Positions 29,581 through 41,787 are shown, numbered from the stretch's first letter. The stretch: 64,000 nucleotides of DNA from Aphelidium insulamus (GCA_036784855.1 JAZDSV010000047.1:1-64000), one strand, 5' to 3'. Notes: a model not told the origin generated them from the letters alone. A program made the numbers and translations.

Positions 29581-30811
29581 ATGGCCACAGACAGCGCGGA
29601 ACCGCCGGGAGCATTGCGCGCGTTCACGGTCACGGTGGCCAAACCGCCTGCAAGCAATACGTCGACGGACGCGTCTGCCTCACCCATACCATCTTCGACA
29701 CCCCCACCGTTATGCACGCTCAATTTGGCGGCGGATGGCGACGCGCCCACTACCGTACTGCTGGCGGACATTGCACGCGGGATAGCGGCCAACGCCGCCG
29801 GTGCCATGGAAGAGGGATTCACGGCAGCACCCGCGGCCACCAGCACACTCTTTGGCACTGGGATGCGTATCCCGCGGCTGGGCACGTGCTATGTGCATCT
29901 CGAGGACAGCCCGATGGCCGTGGTGTCTCTGTGCGCGCTTCCTACCGTGCATCAGGTGTGGGGCTGGTCGGAGGACGGGCGGCTGGCCGTGTCCTGGATG
30001 ATGGGCTGTGATGATGAAGATGAAGATGGTGATTTTAAGGTGAATGCAGACGGCGAGAAGGAGAAAGTCGACGATAATCACGATCTTGACTGGCCTGGCA
30101 GCATGACCGAGACTGAAGCAGCCACGCTTGCCGCCAATAACCTGTACTTTGAATCGGGCAGTGCTTTGCCTGCAGATGGCATACCGGACACTGGCACACT
30201 CATTCAATCGCGGCTATTTATGCATCGAGAAGAGGTTGGTGCTTCTCATACCCCTATATTGCCATTATATTCCCGGTAACTGACTGTTGGCAAAGCATCG
30301 TCGCTGTATGCGATCCGTGCGCGTAAACGAGTTGGCGGCGCGAACACGCACCCAGATATATGTGGAGAAACATCCTCTGGACGCTTGCTACACGTCACTC
30401 ACCGGCGACACCGACTCTGTGCCCACCGTGCCATCAACGGCAGTGCTGGTCAATGAATCTGCGCTGACCGGCGTTCGTCGCTTGACTGAAAATGTCGATG
30501 ATTTTCTCAACAATGTGGATTTGATGTCGACTGACAATGACGCTGTCAGGCAGCCACATTCCGCGTGGAGAGTGCGAGGTGTCCAGCAGTCTGTCGGAGA
30601 TGTGTTTGAAGCGCTGTGCTGCGCAATGCGCTCTCCAAACATGCACCAGCCGTTCAACGACCACGAGGCTCAAGCTGAAGTTGACGCTTATGACTATGAT
30701 GGCGAGTATGACAGCTTTTCGTCCGAGACACTGTTTGGCGAGAACCTCAAAGATCTGGGCGCGGCACTGGAAGGTCTAGGACTTAGTATAATGAACGCAT
30801 TTTGTATTTGA
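29581..30811 (+). CDS. Conserved-looking protein of unknown function
   Basis: Exons 29581-30234 and 30296-30811 join in phase 0 (61-nt intron) to 389 aa. The N-terminal ~50 residues are Ala/Thr/Pro-rich. A compact central region has LFGTGMRIPRLGTCYVHLED and VWGWSEDGRLAVSWMMGCDD, followed by an acidic run. The second exon has VRVNELAARTRTQIYVEKHP and a C-terminal acidic EVDAYDYDGEYDSF, faintly like the acidic part of pICln. That likeness is too weak for an assignment. There is no signal peptide or membrane segment. Strict splice signals and an even coding pattern suggest a real conserved gene. It converges with the SNF2/RING gene, 34 bp away. Confidence 0.65.
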
Positions 30812-30845
30812 GCAAGTGCTATGTAACGTGCAATCCTTTAGTGTA

Positions 30846-33800
30846 CTAACACGGGCGACGGGCAAATGCCAGGCGCTGATCAAACTGAGCCGTTTCGGTG
30901 ATTTTTTGTGTCTTGTATCCGCGCAGATGACAGCAATCTTCCTCCGCCGTACCCGCCATCACTAGTCGAGTCATAAGAATTTGTGATCTCCAACGCCAAA
31001 TGTCTGCCACCCTGCGCACCATTAGTGTCAATTAGTGAATGTGTCAATATGGAGTGACATGTTTGCACATACCACTTCATCTCGACAGCAACGGCGTATT
31101 CATCTCCCCGCTGATCGATTGGAGTGTCAAACATGATGATGTGCGACGCAGTCGGATAATATTCGCACTCTTGACTGTCAAGCGACAAGAGAAGTATTCC
31201 CTCATTTCGAGCATCAAAGTTCGATATTGTTCTCTTGCGTAGGAATTTTGAATAGTCGGCTCGCCAGTGAGATATATTTCGCGCCTTCAAATATCTGCTG
31301 ACAGCTGAAAGAAGATCTTGTGACTGCACTACTACAACGAATTTTTCTTGAAAGTCACCGTTGCGCATAAGTATCGAGTACAGGTGTTCGAATTTGGCAC
31401 CGTATTCCGTCAACATGGAATTCTTTTCCGTGGTAAACATTTGCTCGTCAAGACCAAGTGTGCGGGAGAACGAAAAATTGCATCTTGCGCACGACTGGGT
31501 CTTGCCGTCGTTTGCACCCAAGCAGTCGTCGCAGTAAATGTGGCCGCATTCGGTGACAGACCAGTATTTTGAGCTGCTCGTTTTCGGATTCCGAGTGAGC
31601 TGACATGCGCAGCAGACGTAAGAATATGAAGCACTGCTGTACACCTCCAGTACGGTGTTGATGAGCGTTCGCGAGTTTTTCAAATTTACTGACAGTGTTC
31701 TTAGTCTCTCCTGCTCTGCTTGAAGTAGATTTTCATGAGAGTCAGGACATTTGGGCTTTGTCGGCCGCCAATGCTTGCGCCAACTCGTCGGCATTCTTGG
31801 CAATGTCGCCGGCAGCCGTGTCGATTCTCGCGTTTATTGAGACGATTTGGGCCTCGAGCTTGTCACAAAGGTTCGACGAAGAGCAATCTGCGGAATCATC
31901 GTCGGGCACACCGTGCCAATTTGATGCCAGTATCTGGTCACATCTAGACCGTTCCAAAGCTGTCAGGCGATAGTAAAGCAGTTCCAAGGTCGTTGGTTCG
32001 ACCAGCTGCACCAATTCATTTAGCTCAGTACCGGGAAGGTATTGGCTGCCGCTCATCGTGCAAGTTTGCTGGAACTGTCGATGAATGTCCTCATTTTCGG
32101 GAATTGCCATTCCGCATTTTTTGGCCGTCAACTTTATATTTTTGTTGTTGTAATTGGAACTCTCATCCCCAGCCAGGTTCACGGTAAAATTCGCACAAAA
32201 CGTTTTCTGCAAGTCGCGCTTATCTTGCGTGGCAAACACCATTCGCCACCACATTATGCGGTTTAAGAAAACCGGAGACTTTTCCTGGCAGCATACTTCT
32301 TCTGCGCTAGTCGCAGTAAAGAGATACGGATACTTTCGCTTACTGTCCACGTCCATGACTCCGTACTCCACTTTGTACATTATGCTAATGTCGGCAACAA
32401 CGATGTCAGCGCTCATCATGTCGGTCCAGGTGTAGGGATCAAGATCTGAATATTCAAACAAGAATATTGTCCGAGCGTTCGGCAGGTATTTCTCGATAAA
32501 TATCCGCCACTGATACTTGATCTCGGTATTATTGGAGATAATTAACGTTGCTCTACTCTGTAATCGATGGAGGCGTTCAAGCTCCGATGCCCAATGGATG
32601 TCTTTTGGTCCGGTGTACGGATGTGATTCAATCAGGGCCAATACCACTTGAACCAGTTGTCTCGCCTACATCATGTTAATGCGAAGGAGATAAACGATCA
32701 TAGTAGAATAACGACCTGGGCACGATTTCCGAGGCCTAGCGTAGCACCACGAACCGGATACTTTTTCACCGGAATATCCTTGTCAAGGATCGCGGGATTA
32801 AACTCAAAGAGCTCATCGCTGCCGAGAGAAAGATAGGGTCCGTCGTGGTCTAATTTGACAACAGCTTCGTAAGGATTTTTCATAGCAGGGTCGGGCCACA
32901 AAACTTCCCCAAGATCGGGTCGGTTACGCTCAAGCGATAATAGCCACGCCAGTTGGCGACGCTGGTAGGGTTCCAGATCTGGCTGGAATAGAGGTGAAAC
33001 AGGTGCTTCCACATGGCCATATGTATTCGATAGACTGTGCCGCTTGACGTCCAGAGTGGGAGAGGAAAACTCTGCCCAAATAGCCCGGGATATCAAATCA
33101 ACTCGCGGAATCGAGCGCTTAGTTGCGATAAATTCTTTCAGCTTATTCAAAATGAGAAATTGCCGGACTTCAAACATCTCGCGTGTCAACATGTGGCCCT
33201 CAATATAAACAAGCTCGTTCAATTCGGGTGGGAAATTTCCGTCCAGAACAATGAATTGCGAAGAGTCGGCGACGTCGACTAAGACATATTTCCATTTTAC
33301 TGTTTGCTTTATCAAGTTGTCCATGCGCTTCACAGTGCCATCTGGATTTTTCACTTCCTTCGTGCCTGCCAGATGATTATCCAATTTATCTACACTTTTC
33401 GCGTGCGGATATATCGGAGTAGTAAAATATTCGTCTTTGAGTTCCACGTGCTTGAAGTCGGATGGGTCTGGCACAGATGGGCAAAACAGATAATCATCTG
33501 GGCAGGTGTACTCTTTCGTTTCCATGATCGGCAATGGGTCCTTTTTCCTCGTCTCATACAGGTAATGATCGTCCCAAATTGTAGGGCGCGTCACCGAAAG
33601 ATAATAGCGTTCCAGAAACTTAACTTGATACCACGGACCAGGATCGGCTTCATTGTAGGGATGAAACGTTTTACAGAGTAGTACATATTCGATCCGATAT
33701 AACAGTATTGGTTTTCCGGAGATAAATTTCCCGCCAGCTGAGGAACATGGACATCATCTACGTTCGGCCTTTCTAACCACACGTACTCGTGCTTGATAAC

Positions 33801-34133
33801 GGGCAGCTGGATCGTTGGCTCGTCCAGCGGATAGCTCTGATAATTATCGTTCAGAATGTCCGCGCTGCCTTCATCGACAGCATTATCCTGATCATCATCG
33901 TCGTGCAATGCTTCCAGGTAATCTTCGCACTTTTTCTTTGGTGCGTTGCGCGATAATGACTGCTTGCCCCGGCCGCGTTTGGAAGGTCGTTTTGCGGCTG
34001 GTTTTTTTCCCTTGGCTTTCCGCGCACGATACGTCTCGTCGTCCGCAGCTTCTGTGTCTGATTCACCCGCCGCAATAGATGTAGTATCTTCCTCATCCGA
34101 ATGATCGCTGCCACTATCATCGATGACAAACAT
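30846..34133 (-). CDS. SNF2-like/RING protein with degenerate ATPase motifs (copy A)
   Basis: Exons 34133-33675, 33618-32716, 32665 to ~31735, ~31735-31073 and 31011-30846. An acidic/basic nuclear-type N-terminus leads to a RAD5/HLTF-like layout: SNF2 entry (EPYQRRQLAWLLSLERN), RecA1, a RING finger (CCAC ... ECGHIYCDDC ... CARC), then RecA2 (KARNISHWRADYSKFLRKRT; GILLLSLDSQ; SHIIMFD). The ATPase residues are gone: the Walker A region reads LGLGNRARQ instead of MGLGKT, the DEAH region reads ADIVVADI, and motif VI is YAVAVEMKW. Near 31735 the frame shifts by +1 without a splice I can fit, so it is either a pseudogene or an unresolved join. A helicase fold without ATPase, possibly a ubiquitin ligase scaffold, is inference. 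Confidence 0.62.
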
Positions 34134-34390
34134 GGTTGCCGCCGCGGCTGTGGATGATTAGCTGTATATCACGCACTGAATGAGCAGCGCACTCACCACG
34201 ACGCGGAATTATACGTGTTCGTACCCGTTTGCTGCTACCCACGTCACCGTCGTCGTCTGCGTCTGCAAGTCTTTCTATGTGGAGTTAGAGCCATCAGGTG
34301 TCGTGAGGAATGGCTTACCTTTTGCCATAATATTGTGCGTGTGTGATTTAGCCGAATTTTAGCCGACAGGTTTCAAGACACAAGCTGTCA

Positions 34391-37380
34391 TCATTCAATC
34401 CCCTGGTGATTAACGTTCTTGTTAACCAGCAATGTAGGGCCTGGCAAATGCAAGCCGTGATGATTGTATTCGAATGCAGTTGCAAAAGTCTGCTTACGAT
34501 AGCCACGCCTAGTGCAGCATCGAGCTTCAGCCGTATCAGACATAATCATCCGATATAGATACATGTCAGTGGTCCTATTCAACCAAAGGTCAGTCACCCT
34601 GCACATCAAGTCAGCGCAATAGAGTAGCGGCAAAATAGTCACTGACCATTTCATTTCGGCCGCCACTGCGTAATTATCACCTCGCTCATCAACCATCGTA
34701 TCGAATACTATTACTAGTGTCGGCATGATTCTAACGTAGCATGCGCCAATTTCATCTGCTAGCAGCAGGATTACACCAGACTCGGAGTCAATGAAATCGC
34801 GCAGAATGCGTCGGCGCACAAAACGGCGATCGTAGTCAGCGCGCCAGTGACGGATGTGCCTAGCTTGAAAGTATCGACTAACTGCATCCAGCAGCCTATG
34901 CGACTGAAAGGTGACAACTATGGTGGCTTGGCTGCAGATGTGATACCGAAGCAGCAATACCAGAGCTTCAAATTTGGTTCCATACTGTGCCAGAAGTAAG
35001 TTCTCCTTCTGGTCCTGGCTTGTGTTCACATCAAGCCGTATTGGGTCGATACAATTGTAGCCGCAACGCGCGCACACGTACGGAACAGTCATGCAGTAAC
35101 CGCAAAACACATGGCCGCAGTCTGCAACAAACCAAGAAACTGACTTGTCGGTACTCAATACAGCGCTTGAACAGTTGTTACATTCGACAGTAGCAGTGGA
35201 GCGATAATAGCTGATAATAGTACCGTGCAATGCCACCTCACGTTGTTTGGCTGAAATCTCTGCCTGCAATGAGCCCAGCTCATTCTCTAACTGCAGAATG
35301 GCTGCTTCATCGGCCACCGGATCCAAAATGGAAAGCTCATGCTCAATTGTCGTAACATTGTCAGTCAACGTGCGCAAGGCATTTGTTGCAGCGTCCATAT
35401 TAGGCGTCGCTTTTGAAACAAATCGAGAGTATAATCACCACCGAGGCCATGCCAGCTTGCACTTTGGATACTGTGGCTGACGGACGTATGTTTTGTAAAA
35501 CAATAAATCAGCCGTTCAAGTGCTGACGGTTCGGTATAGATCACGTCTTCAAGCAGCTTGCATCTGGCTGACAAATGTATCCCAACTCAGCACATCGGCG
35601 TCTTGCATCCCGCAAGCTTGGACCGCATACTCTATCTTTGCGGCATGATCGTGACCACCACGTTCCCCTCTCAAATGTATGGTGAAGCTTGCGTTCAACA
35701 GGGTGTGAAGTTTGTCGTGGTGCTCTGCCGAATCAATCAACCGCCACCACATGATTTTGGCAAGGTCCACCAGTTCCTCTGTAAATGCATTTGGGTCGTC
35801 TCTGTTCTTGTTTGCAATTTCTAGTTCGGTAAGATTTATGGCACGGCCGCAGGAGTACCACCTTCCCTACATCAACAACCACGATATCGGCATTTAGAAT
35901 GTCGTCCAGCTTGGAGGCAAATAGAACTTCCGGAGTGCGAAGGTATATGATTCTCGCGTGCGGCAGATAATGCTCAATACATTTTTGCCATAGCTTGCCC
36001 ATTCTGGCGGTATTGTGTGCAATGAAGGTTGCCTTGCTGCACTTTAAATTCAGACGATCAATTGAAACTTTCCAATTGACTTGACTGGCCACATAGGGAC
36101 GCGCAACAATCAGCGACAGAAGGGGCAAGAAAACAGCGCGATACTGCAAGCACGGCTAAGCAACAATCACACCATTCATTAAGCACTACTCACATGAGAC
36201 TCGTTAAATCGATCAACAAGTTTGCCGAAAAATGCTCCGCGCACCGTGAACTGCTTGTCCGGCTCGCAGTCCAGAATCGCACTTGGATCGAACTCGTAGA
36301 ATTGCCGAAGTGAAGCGGAAAAGTACGGGCCGTGTGTATCGAGCTTGATGACATCACGATACGGGTATTGGTCAGATTTCCTTGCGCTCTGAGTCAGTGT
36401 ACGTGCATTCTCCAGTGACAGCAGCCACGACAATTGCCTCAGCTGATAGTACTTCATATCACGTCGAAGCAAGGGGGACCTGACCGTAGCTTCAACGTGA
36501 CCGTAAGAGCTCGGAAAGTATACATCGGGGCTGTAGCAATGCACAGTAGATTGTTGCTTAAGACAGTATGCAATGAAATCCAGGCCGGGAACTGGCAAAC
36601 CATATTTGACCCTATCCACCACTTTGTTCAGCACAAGAAACGCCTGGTAGTCGAATTCATAACTTCTTCCCGTGCGCACTTCGCAACCCTCCACATGAAC
36701 TACTTTGTTGATTTCAACCGGGACGTTTCTGTATAAGGATTGAACAAGATCGTATTTGAAAGTCGGATCGTCTACTGCGTCCAAGTACATGTCCATGACA
36801 TCATCCTCCGGCGTCATGAACTTGCTCATGAATTCGGTGCCACTTTGTGTGCAAAAAGGACGGCTAAAACGAAATCGGCGCAGCGTTGTATCTGGATTAT
36901 TTCTTACGAAACTCCGCGCCATCCCGCACTTGCCCGCGAACAAGAACTTGTAAGTATTTTCTGGTTCCAGGGAGACCAGCAACTTTGGCGCAGGGTTGTT
37001 GATTCCGACGGTCACCTCTGACCAAACAAACTCGCGTTTATAGCTCGGCACAGCTCGGTTCATATATGGCTCCACTGCAGATTCGTCCAGCGGCAGGGGT
37101 GTGAATTCGTGTGCTTCTTTCGCATCATATATTGAATCGTCACCCGCCGGAATGGCATCAGACTCAGCAATATCGTCGCCGTCCGCAATCTCGATATCAA
37201 CATCACCGCCATCGCTGGACACGGCGATATCGCCGGGCGCACCTGGCAAGATCGCAGTTGGCGATTTAATATATCATCTTTAAACAAAATGGCGCAGTAC
37301 TTGCCTCTGCGGGCAATGCGCCGTGGCGCCGACGCTAAACTTTCTCGCTTATATCGACTGACAGTACCTCGCTCAGACAT
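34391..37380 (-). pseudogene. SNF2-like/RING protein with degenerate ATPase motifs (copy B), frame broken
   Basis: Tandem paralogue of copy A. Exons 37380-37368 and 37242-36194, then 36155 onward, are in phase. The matching landmarks are EFVWSEVTVG, KYYQLRQLSWLLSLENA, ADIVVVDVG in place of DEAH, KIMWWRL, a RING (CNNC ... DCGHVFCGYC ... CARC) and RHIRHWRADYDRRF. A 48-nt intron at 34599-34646 sits at the same codon as the last intron of copy A. Walker A is absent (FFGKLVDRF). The frame shifts by +1 near 35860 and again near 35575; a third change near 35440 can be explained by a 32-nt GT-AG segment. The domain order is otherwise complete, so decay is recent or the shifts are bypassed. Confidence 0.58.
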
Positions 37381-37902
37381 TATCGTGGCACCTTTGATAT
37401 GCAAAGTGAAGGATATACGTGCGAAACTGCTGATTGTGTCGTTGACTGTGTTAACCCTGACCTTTCTTGGGTGAAATGGCCGATACATGTAGTCGACAAT
37501 TTGGGCACACTATAATTGAACGCTCTGATGGCATATCTGGCAATACATGTACGCCCATTGCCTCAATGCAATGCGGTTAAATGAAGCTACAGTACACACA
37601 TTAACATATATATAGAAGAACGACGCGAAATTATAGGGGCCATCAGATACTCTTGATCAACAGGAGCGTTCAGATTGTTGAGCTTGACATATAATGATAT
37701 AGTCATCATGTGGCACAGAATGCTGTTCAGCACTGGTGAAATAGGTGCGGCGCGGCGGTGTGTGGGTGTAAATGCACAGCCCGCGCTGCACACAGTAACT
37801 GGGAGTGACGAGAAAGAGAAAGAGAATGAGAGAGAGTGAGAGTGAGAGATTGAAAGCAAAGTAAGGTCACGGTCTGATCTATGCAGATATATGCGCGTGG
37901 CG
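37381..37902. other. Spacer with purine-rich low-complexity tract
   Basis: No gene seen. It includes the presumed promoter of the SNF2/RING copy B and, near 37805-37850, a GAGA-rich simple repeat lying 3' of the next minus-strand gene. Confidence 0.45.
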
Positions 37903-39227
37903 TTATTGTTTTGCACAAGCTCTCAACTGCGATGTCATCAACTCGAGCGATGTCCACTGGGAGCGCGTAAAGCCGTCGAGCACTGCATACACGGGCTCCA
38001 GTGCGTGCCACATTAGTGTATCGTGGTCGGGCACTGAGCTCATTACAGCTTCCACCAGCAACTCGACCCTGGTTCGCACATACGTGTCCAACTCCAACAA
38101 CTGGAGAGAGTTGTTGGAGTTGTGGCGCCGCGCAGTGAGCGCCTGAAGCACGTCCATGGTGTAGAATAGTGACTCTCTCGCTACTTGCCGCTGTTCGATG
38201 TTGCTTACTTGGGTATCAGCGTAGATGGCGGACACTAGTTGTTCCACGCGTCCCAGCAGAGAGTAGATGGCTAGCCGGCCTAGGGGTGACTGCACGGGAC
38301 TCGGACCGCCAATGCATGCCATCTGCAGCCAAACCTGCCTCAACAAATCCAAAGCATGCAAGCTCTCAGCGGTGTCCAGAGCCGTGTCAGTGCACACATA
38401 TGCGCGAATAAGTGCAGTGTGCGCAGCCTGCAGCGGCTCCATCAGTCCGAATAGTGCAGCGGTTATGCATCGCGCATCCAACACTGTCTCGCAGGTCATC
38501 ACATCTGCATAGAGTATTAAGAAGATACAGATACGCAAATAAAGTGAACGCGCCTCCAACAGCCGTGAATAACTGAACAAGTGTGTGTGCCACTGCTTGA
38601 ATGTTGGTAGCAGCGCCAGTGTCTGCGAGCCGGGTGACACCCACCTCGAGCAGTCGACACAGTTGCAATTGCTCTAGTGCAATTAGTCATTGAATAATTG
38701 AGCAAGCACCACGTGTATTTACCAAGCTGGCGGAGGCGCGGAGATAGTGACGCGTCTGCACGGCGACGTGTTTTTAGCGAGTTCAGCACTCGTAGCATTG
38801 ACATGCTCTTTTGCGTGGCTGTACGCGTATCATCTTGAACAGCTATAGCCGCAACTTCTACATGGCCCGTATCAGCTATGCCGATAGCTGTGTCATCTTT
38901 AGCCATCGTGTGCTCCAAGTGCTGTATGCGCGCGCACAGCTCTGCCTCCCGCTCGGCACCGGCAGCAATGGCACACTCGGTATCGCGCACTCTGCGACGC
39001 CAACCGCGCACCCAGTCACGCACAGTGGTCACCATATCATCAGTTGTGGTTCCAGCATCGGCGGAGTGTGCATCCGAATTCAGGTTGCCGTGCTGGCCAG
39101 TTGCGACACCGCCGGGTGGCTGTAGCAGGCGCCACTCTAGCGCGTCCAGCGGGTCCTTGATGGCGCCGACACGCGACACGGCCTCCTCGACGCTCTCTGC
39201 AAAGTGTCGCCTCTTCAGCACCAACAT
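37903..39227 (-). CDS. Helical protein of unknown function with coiled coil
   Basis: Exons 39227-38723, 38673-38645 and 38595-37903 give 408 aa with all phases consistent. The N-terminal part (LVLKRRHFAESVEEAVSRVG) and residues ~60-115 (RVRDTECAIAAGAEREAELC, ARIQHLEHTMAKDD) are helical or coiled coil. The C-terminal ~270 residues look like a helical-repeat fold (LFGLMEPLQAAHTALIRAYV, LLRQVWLQMACIGG, LGRLAIYSLLGRVEQLVSAI). There is no signal peptide. The 29-nt middle exon is supported only by frame and splice motifs. The ATG at 39227 is the first in frame after the upstream region becomes non-coding in character. I do not recognise the family; a tethering or cytoskeletal subunit would fit the composition. 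Confidence 0.6.
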
Positions 39228-39521
39228 GGCCTGTCCACATACATCATCTAATGTAGAGGCACGTGCATGAAAGTTCACTTGCCAGTGCAAAGCGCAGCCG
39301 CTCCATGACTTAATACTTATTGTCTGTGTGATATGTCTGAACCTTGACACAGACAATTTACAAAATATCTACATGCACACATGCACAGGCACGTGTCACA
39401 TCGCAGCCACCCTTCCTTTGCGGTGCCGTGATTGGCTGCAGAGGACAAGATGCACATTGCAGCCTTGAACTTGAAGGCAACGTGACTTCTGCTTACATTC
39501 GCTGCAAATTGTTCTGCCAAC

Positions 39522-39980
39522 ATGGACCAAGTACAGCTGCTGCTACTTGTAGCGGTATTCACATCGGCCGCCGTGGTATTTGCCATGTCACCTCCGCGCT
39601 TTCCACAGTCGCCCAGCGAGACAACACCTCTGCTTGCATTGGGTGATAATGCTATTGCATTGAATCCGGAAGAGACATCAACTGCTTCAGATCCACGTCG
39701 TGCCAATGCACGCGCTGCCTTGATGCTTGCTGCAGATTCGTGCGCAGTGGCCGGCCTGTTGGCGGCACTGGCGGCACATACTTTTGTACCCGCCAGTGCC
39801 ATGGGCGCTGCACTTTTTTCAACAGAAGCGGTCAAGTGTCTTCTACTTAATTCGGTAATGTGTAGTTGTAAGCACTCGTGCGATCAGTCTCCGTGTCCAG
39901 CATCAGTGGAAGATTACGTGATGGCCAGATTTGGTGGGCCAGCAGACTCTGCCCCAGAACAAGTGGAAATGGAGCGCTAG
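39522..39980 (+). CDS. Secreted two-helix protein of the 'AMP' family
   Basis: Intronless, 152 aa. Signal peptide LLLLVAVFTSAAVVFA, then Met-Ser-Pro-Pro. A polar linker leads to PRRANARAAL and two hydrophobic segments separated by HTFVPASAM, corresponding to RRRARAQK and YYIPES in the protein at 1-575. The C-terminus is Cys-rich (CSCKHSCDQSPCP) and then acidic. No known domain is recognised. It is the first of three small secreted genes in a row on this strand (39.5-41.4 kb). Confidence 0.7.
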   Translation: MDQVQLLLLVAVFTSAAVVFAMSPPRFPQSPSETTPLLALGDNAIALNPEETSTASDPRRANARAALMLAADSCAVAGLLAALAAHTFVPASAMGAALFSTEAVKCLLLNSVMCSCKHSCDQSPCPASVEDYVMARFGGPADSAPEQVEMER

Positions 39981-40119
39981 CGCACAGCGACAAGCGTAAT
40001 AGATAGAAGGAACACATTTAACACAAATTATCTATCTGACAGCCGTAGATACCTAGAACATACCTTATGGACACAGAACACAATCGGAACTGTGGCACTG
40101 CGCCTCTCGCTATCACGAG

Positions 40120-40644
40120 ATGAAATTTATCGCTGCGCTTTGCGTCGCTTTCTTGGCGGTGCTGTCCGCGGCGCGCGCCTCTCCCACCCCACCACGTGCA
40201 CCGCAGCATACAGCAGTCAGTCATCATCATTCGTCCACCGACGCCGGTGGTGGCAATTCCGAGCTGGCCGGGGTCGGCAGGCGACGCATCAGCACTGAAG
40301 TCGCGTGGCGCCCCGATTTGCACACCGGGTGCTCATGCATTGATCGGTGTGACCGGCCGTTTGCCGCTACTTACGCGCGCACCGCCGCTGCCTGCACCGG
40401 GTGCATGACATGGGCGTCCGCGTTGGCAAAGTTGCACGGCGGGAGTGGTGTATTTGGCACGGCGCTGCTCGGCTCGCCCACGGTCCTGGCGGCGTGTTCC
40501 ACCATGGCGTGCTCTCTTGGTTTACTGGGCTGTTTGCTGAGTCTGCGGGAGCAGCAGGAGCGTGAGGCGTGGCAGTTGTTGGAGGATAGTCGCACCCACT
40601 CCAACGAGGCGCCCGCCGCCGATTCCATACGTGATAATCGCTAA
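40120..40644 (+). CDS. Small secreted Cys-rich protein
   Basis: Intronless, 174 aa. Signal peptide MKFIAALCVAFLAVLSAARA followed by Ser-Pro-Thr-Pro-Pro, a His/Ser-rich stretch, then a Cys motif (CSCIDRCDRP ... CTGCMTW) and two hydrophobic segments (LGSPTVLAACSTMACSLGLL). The tail is charged. The order (signal, Pro-rich start, linker, two hydrophobic segments) parallels its neighbours, but the Ala-Met-Pro motif is replaced, so family membership is less certain. Function unknown. Confidence 0.68.
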   Translation: MKFIAALCVAFLAVLSAARASPTPPRAPQHTAVSHHHSSTDAGGGNSELAGVGRRRISTEVAWRPDLHTGCSCIDRCDRPFAATYARTAAACTGCMTWASALAKLHGGSGVFGTALLGSPTVLAACSTMACSLGLLGCLLSLREQQEREAWQLLEDSRTHSNEAPAADSIRDNR

Positions 40645-40913
40645 TGCATACTGTATGACATATGTATGTCTGTCATTGCGCGTGTTCACTCTACGGAACC
40701 CAACATACGAAACGAAATACAGGCTATATTTTTTCAGTACATATTGTGCTCCACTGCACACACATTATGCTTATGCTACAGCTATGGATTGTAATAGAGA
40801 AGCAATACTGTGGCAGTTTGAACTGCCGCGCGTTCAAGGCGCAGTGATTGATGGACAACGTCAGGGGTACATCAGCGTCACGTTCTCTTTTGTCGAAATT
40901 TTTTTTTGGCGCG

Positions 40914-41408
40914 ATGAAGTTGACATTCGTGGCGATGCTCTTGACTAGCGGCTGCGCGGTGCGCGCCATGCCCATGATGCACGGTGAGGTGGATCGCGGC
41001 GGTGAGGAGGTTGGCCTGCCACTGTTGGCAGGTGGCTCGGTGCCAGGCGGTTCAGGTGAAGCCGCGGATGATACATTAGCCCTCGGCGCCGCGCCAACTG
41101 GCGACGGCTCAATTAATGAAGAGGTTAGCGTGAGTAGTGGGGCAGAGTACGGTGCTATCATCATGCAGCCGGTGGGGGACGGTTTGGCATCAAACCGACC
41201 AGTGGACGTCCGCGATGCTTGGTATAGGCAACAACGTAGTATCGTTTTACATGGTAATGGCGCACTTTGCTACCTTTCCAGCACCATGGCACCTTTTTTA
41301 TGTCCGAAATTCTGCTGCTGTCTCGCTTGCATGACCCAGCCTTGCGCTTTCTGGACCGCTTCCGCAGTTTATTTGGGAATTGCGGTGTGCTGTGATTGCA
41401 TCGAATGA
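40914..41408 (+). CDS. Secreted two-helix protein of the 'AMP' family
   Basis: Intronless, 164 aa. I use the ATG at 40914 because it opens the signal peptide (MKLTFVAMLLTSGCAVRA), which is followed directly by Met-Pro-Met-Met; upstream in-frame starts are non-ATG. The linker is Gly/Glu-rich. The C-terminal 45 residues are hydrophobic with many Cys (CPKFCCCLACMTQPCAFW, then an AVYLGIAVCC segment). A T9 tract lies just before the start. Unknown function; palmitoylation or dense disulfides are possible given the Cys density. Confidence 0.7.
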   Translation: MKLTFVAMLLTSGCAVRAMPMMHGEVDRGGEEVGLPLLAGGSVPGGSGEAADDTLALGAAPTGDGSINEEVSVSSGAEYGAIIMQPVGDGLASNRPVDVRDAWYRQQRSIVLHGNGALCYLSSTMAPFLCPKFCCCLACMTQPCAFWTASAVYLGIAVCCDCIE

Positions 41409-41787
41409 ACGGCGGGCGTTTCTACCTAATTCAACCAGATTAAATAAAAAAATGTGAATTAATCTTCTTGCATAAATATCATATCTCTCATCTGCCATGT
41501 TGTGTCCAATAGATGAGATGTTGTGTCCAAAAATGAGATGTTGTGTCCAAAAGATGCACACTCCTTACCGCCACTAGTTAACGGATGGCACAGACGATGT
41601 GGCTGCATTGAATGCTTGAGCGGCCATGCTTTATTTTACACAAACTCGAAATAAAAAAGCAGGTGATGATAAAAACAAAAGATGATGGTTTTCTCGGAGA
41701 TGCCGAAGTCGCAGTGGCGTAATAGAGTCGGATTTGCGGTGATTGGCGCGACATGCTTGTGCCACACTGCGCAGACTGTTCTGTAAA
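41409..41787. other. Spacer with short direct repeats
   Basis: No gene seen. Around 41498-41553 the phrase GAGATGTTGTGTCCAAAA, or close variants, occurs three times in ~55 bp. The right part should be the promoter of the Smr-domain gene. Confidence 0.5.

Noticed and set aside
29581-30811. pICln (CLNS1A) orthologue
   Set aside because: Only the acidic DxYDxDGEYD stretch is similar. The pICln PH-like core is not recognisable.
31735-35860. Alternative genetic code with a reassigned stop
   Set aside because: TAA, TAG and TGA all end conserved proteins elsewhere in the window; the SNF2/RING breaks are frame changes, not read-through stops.
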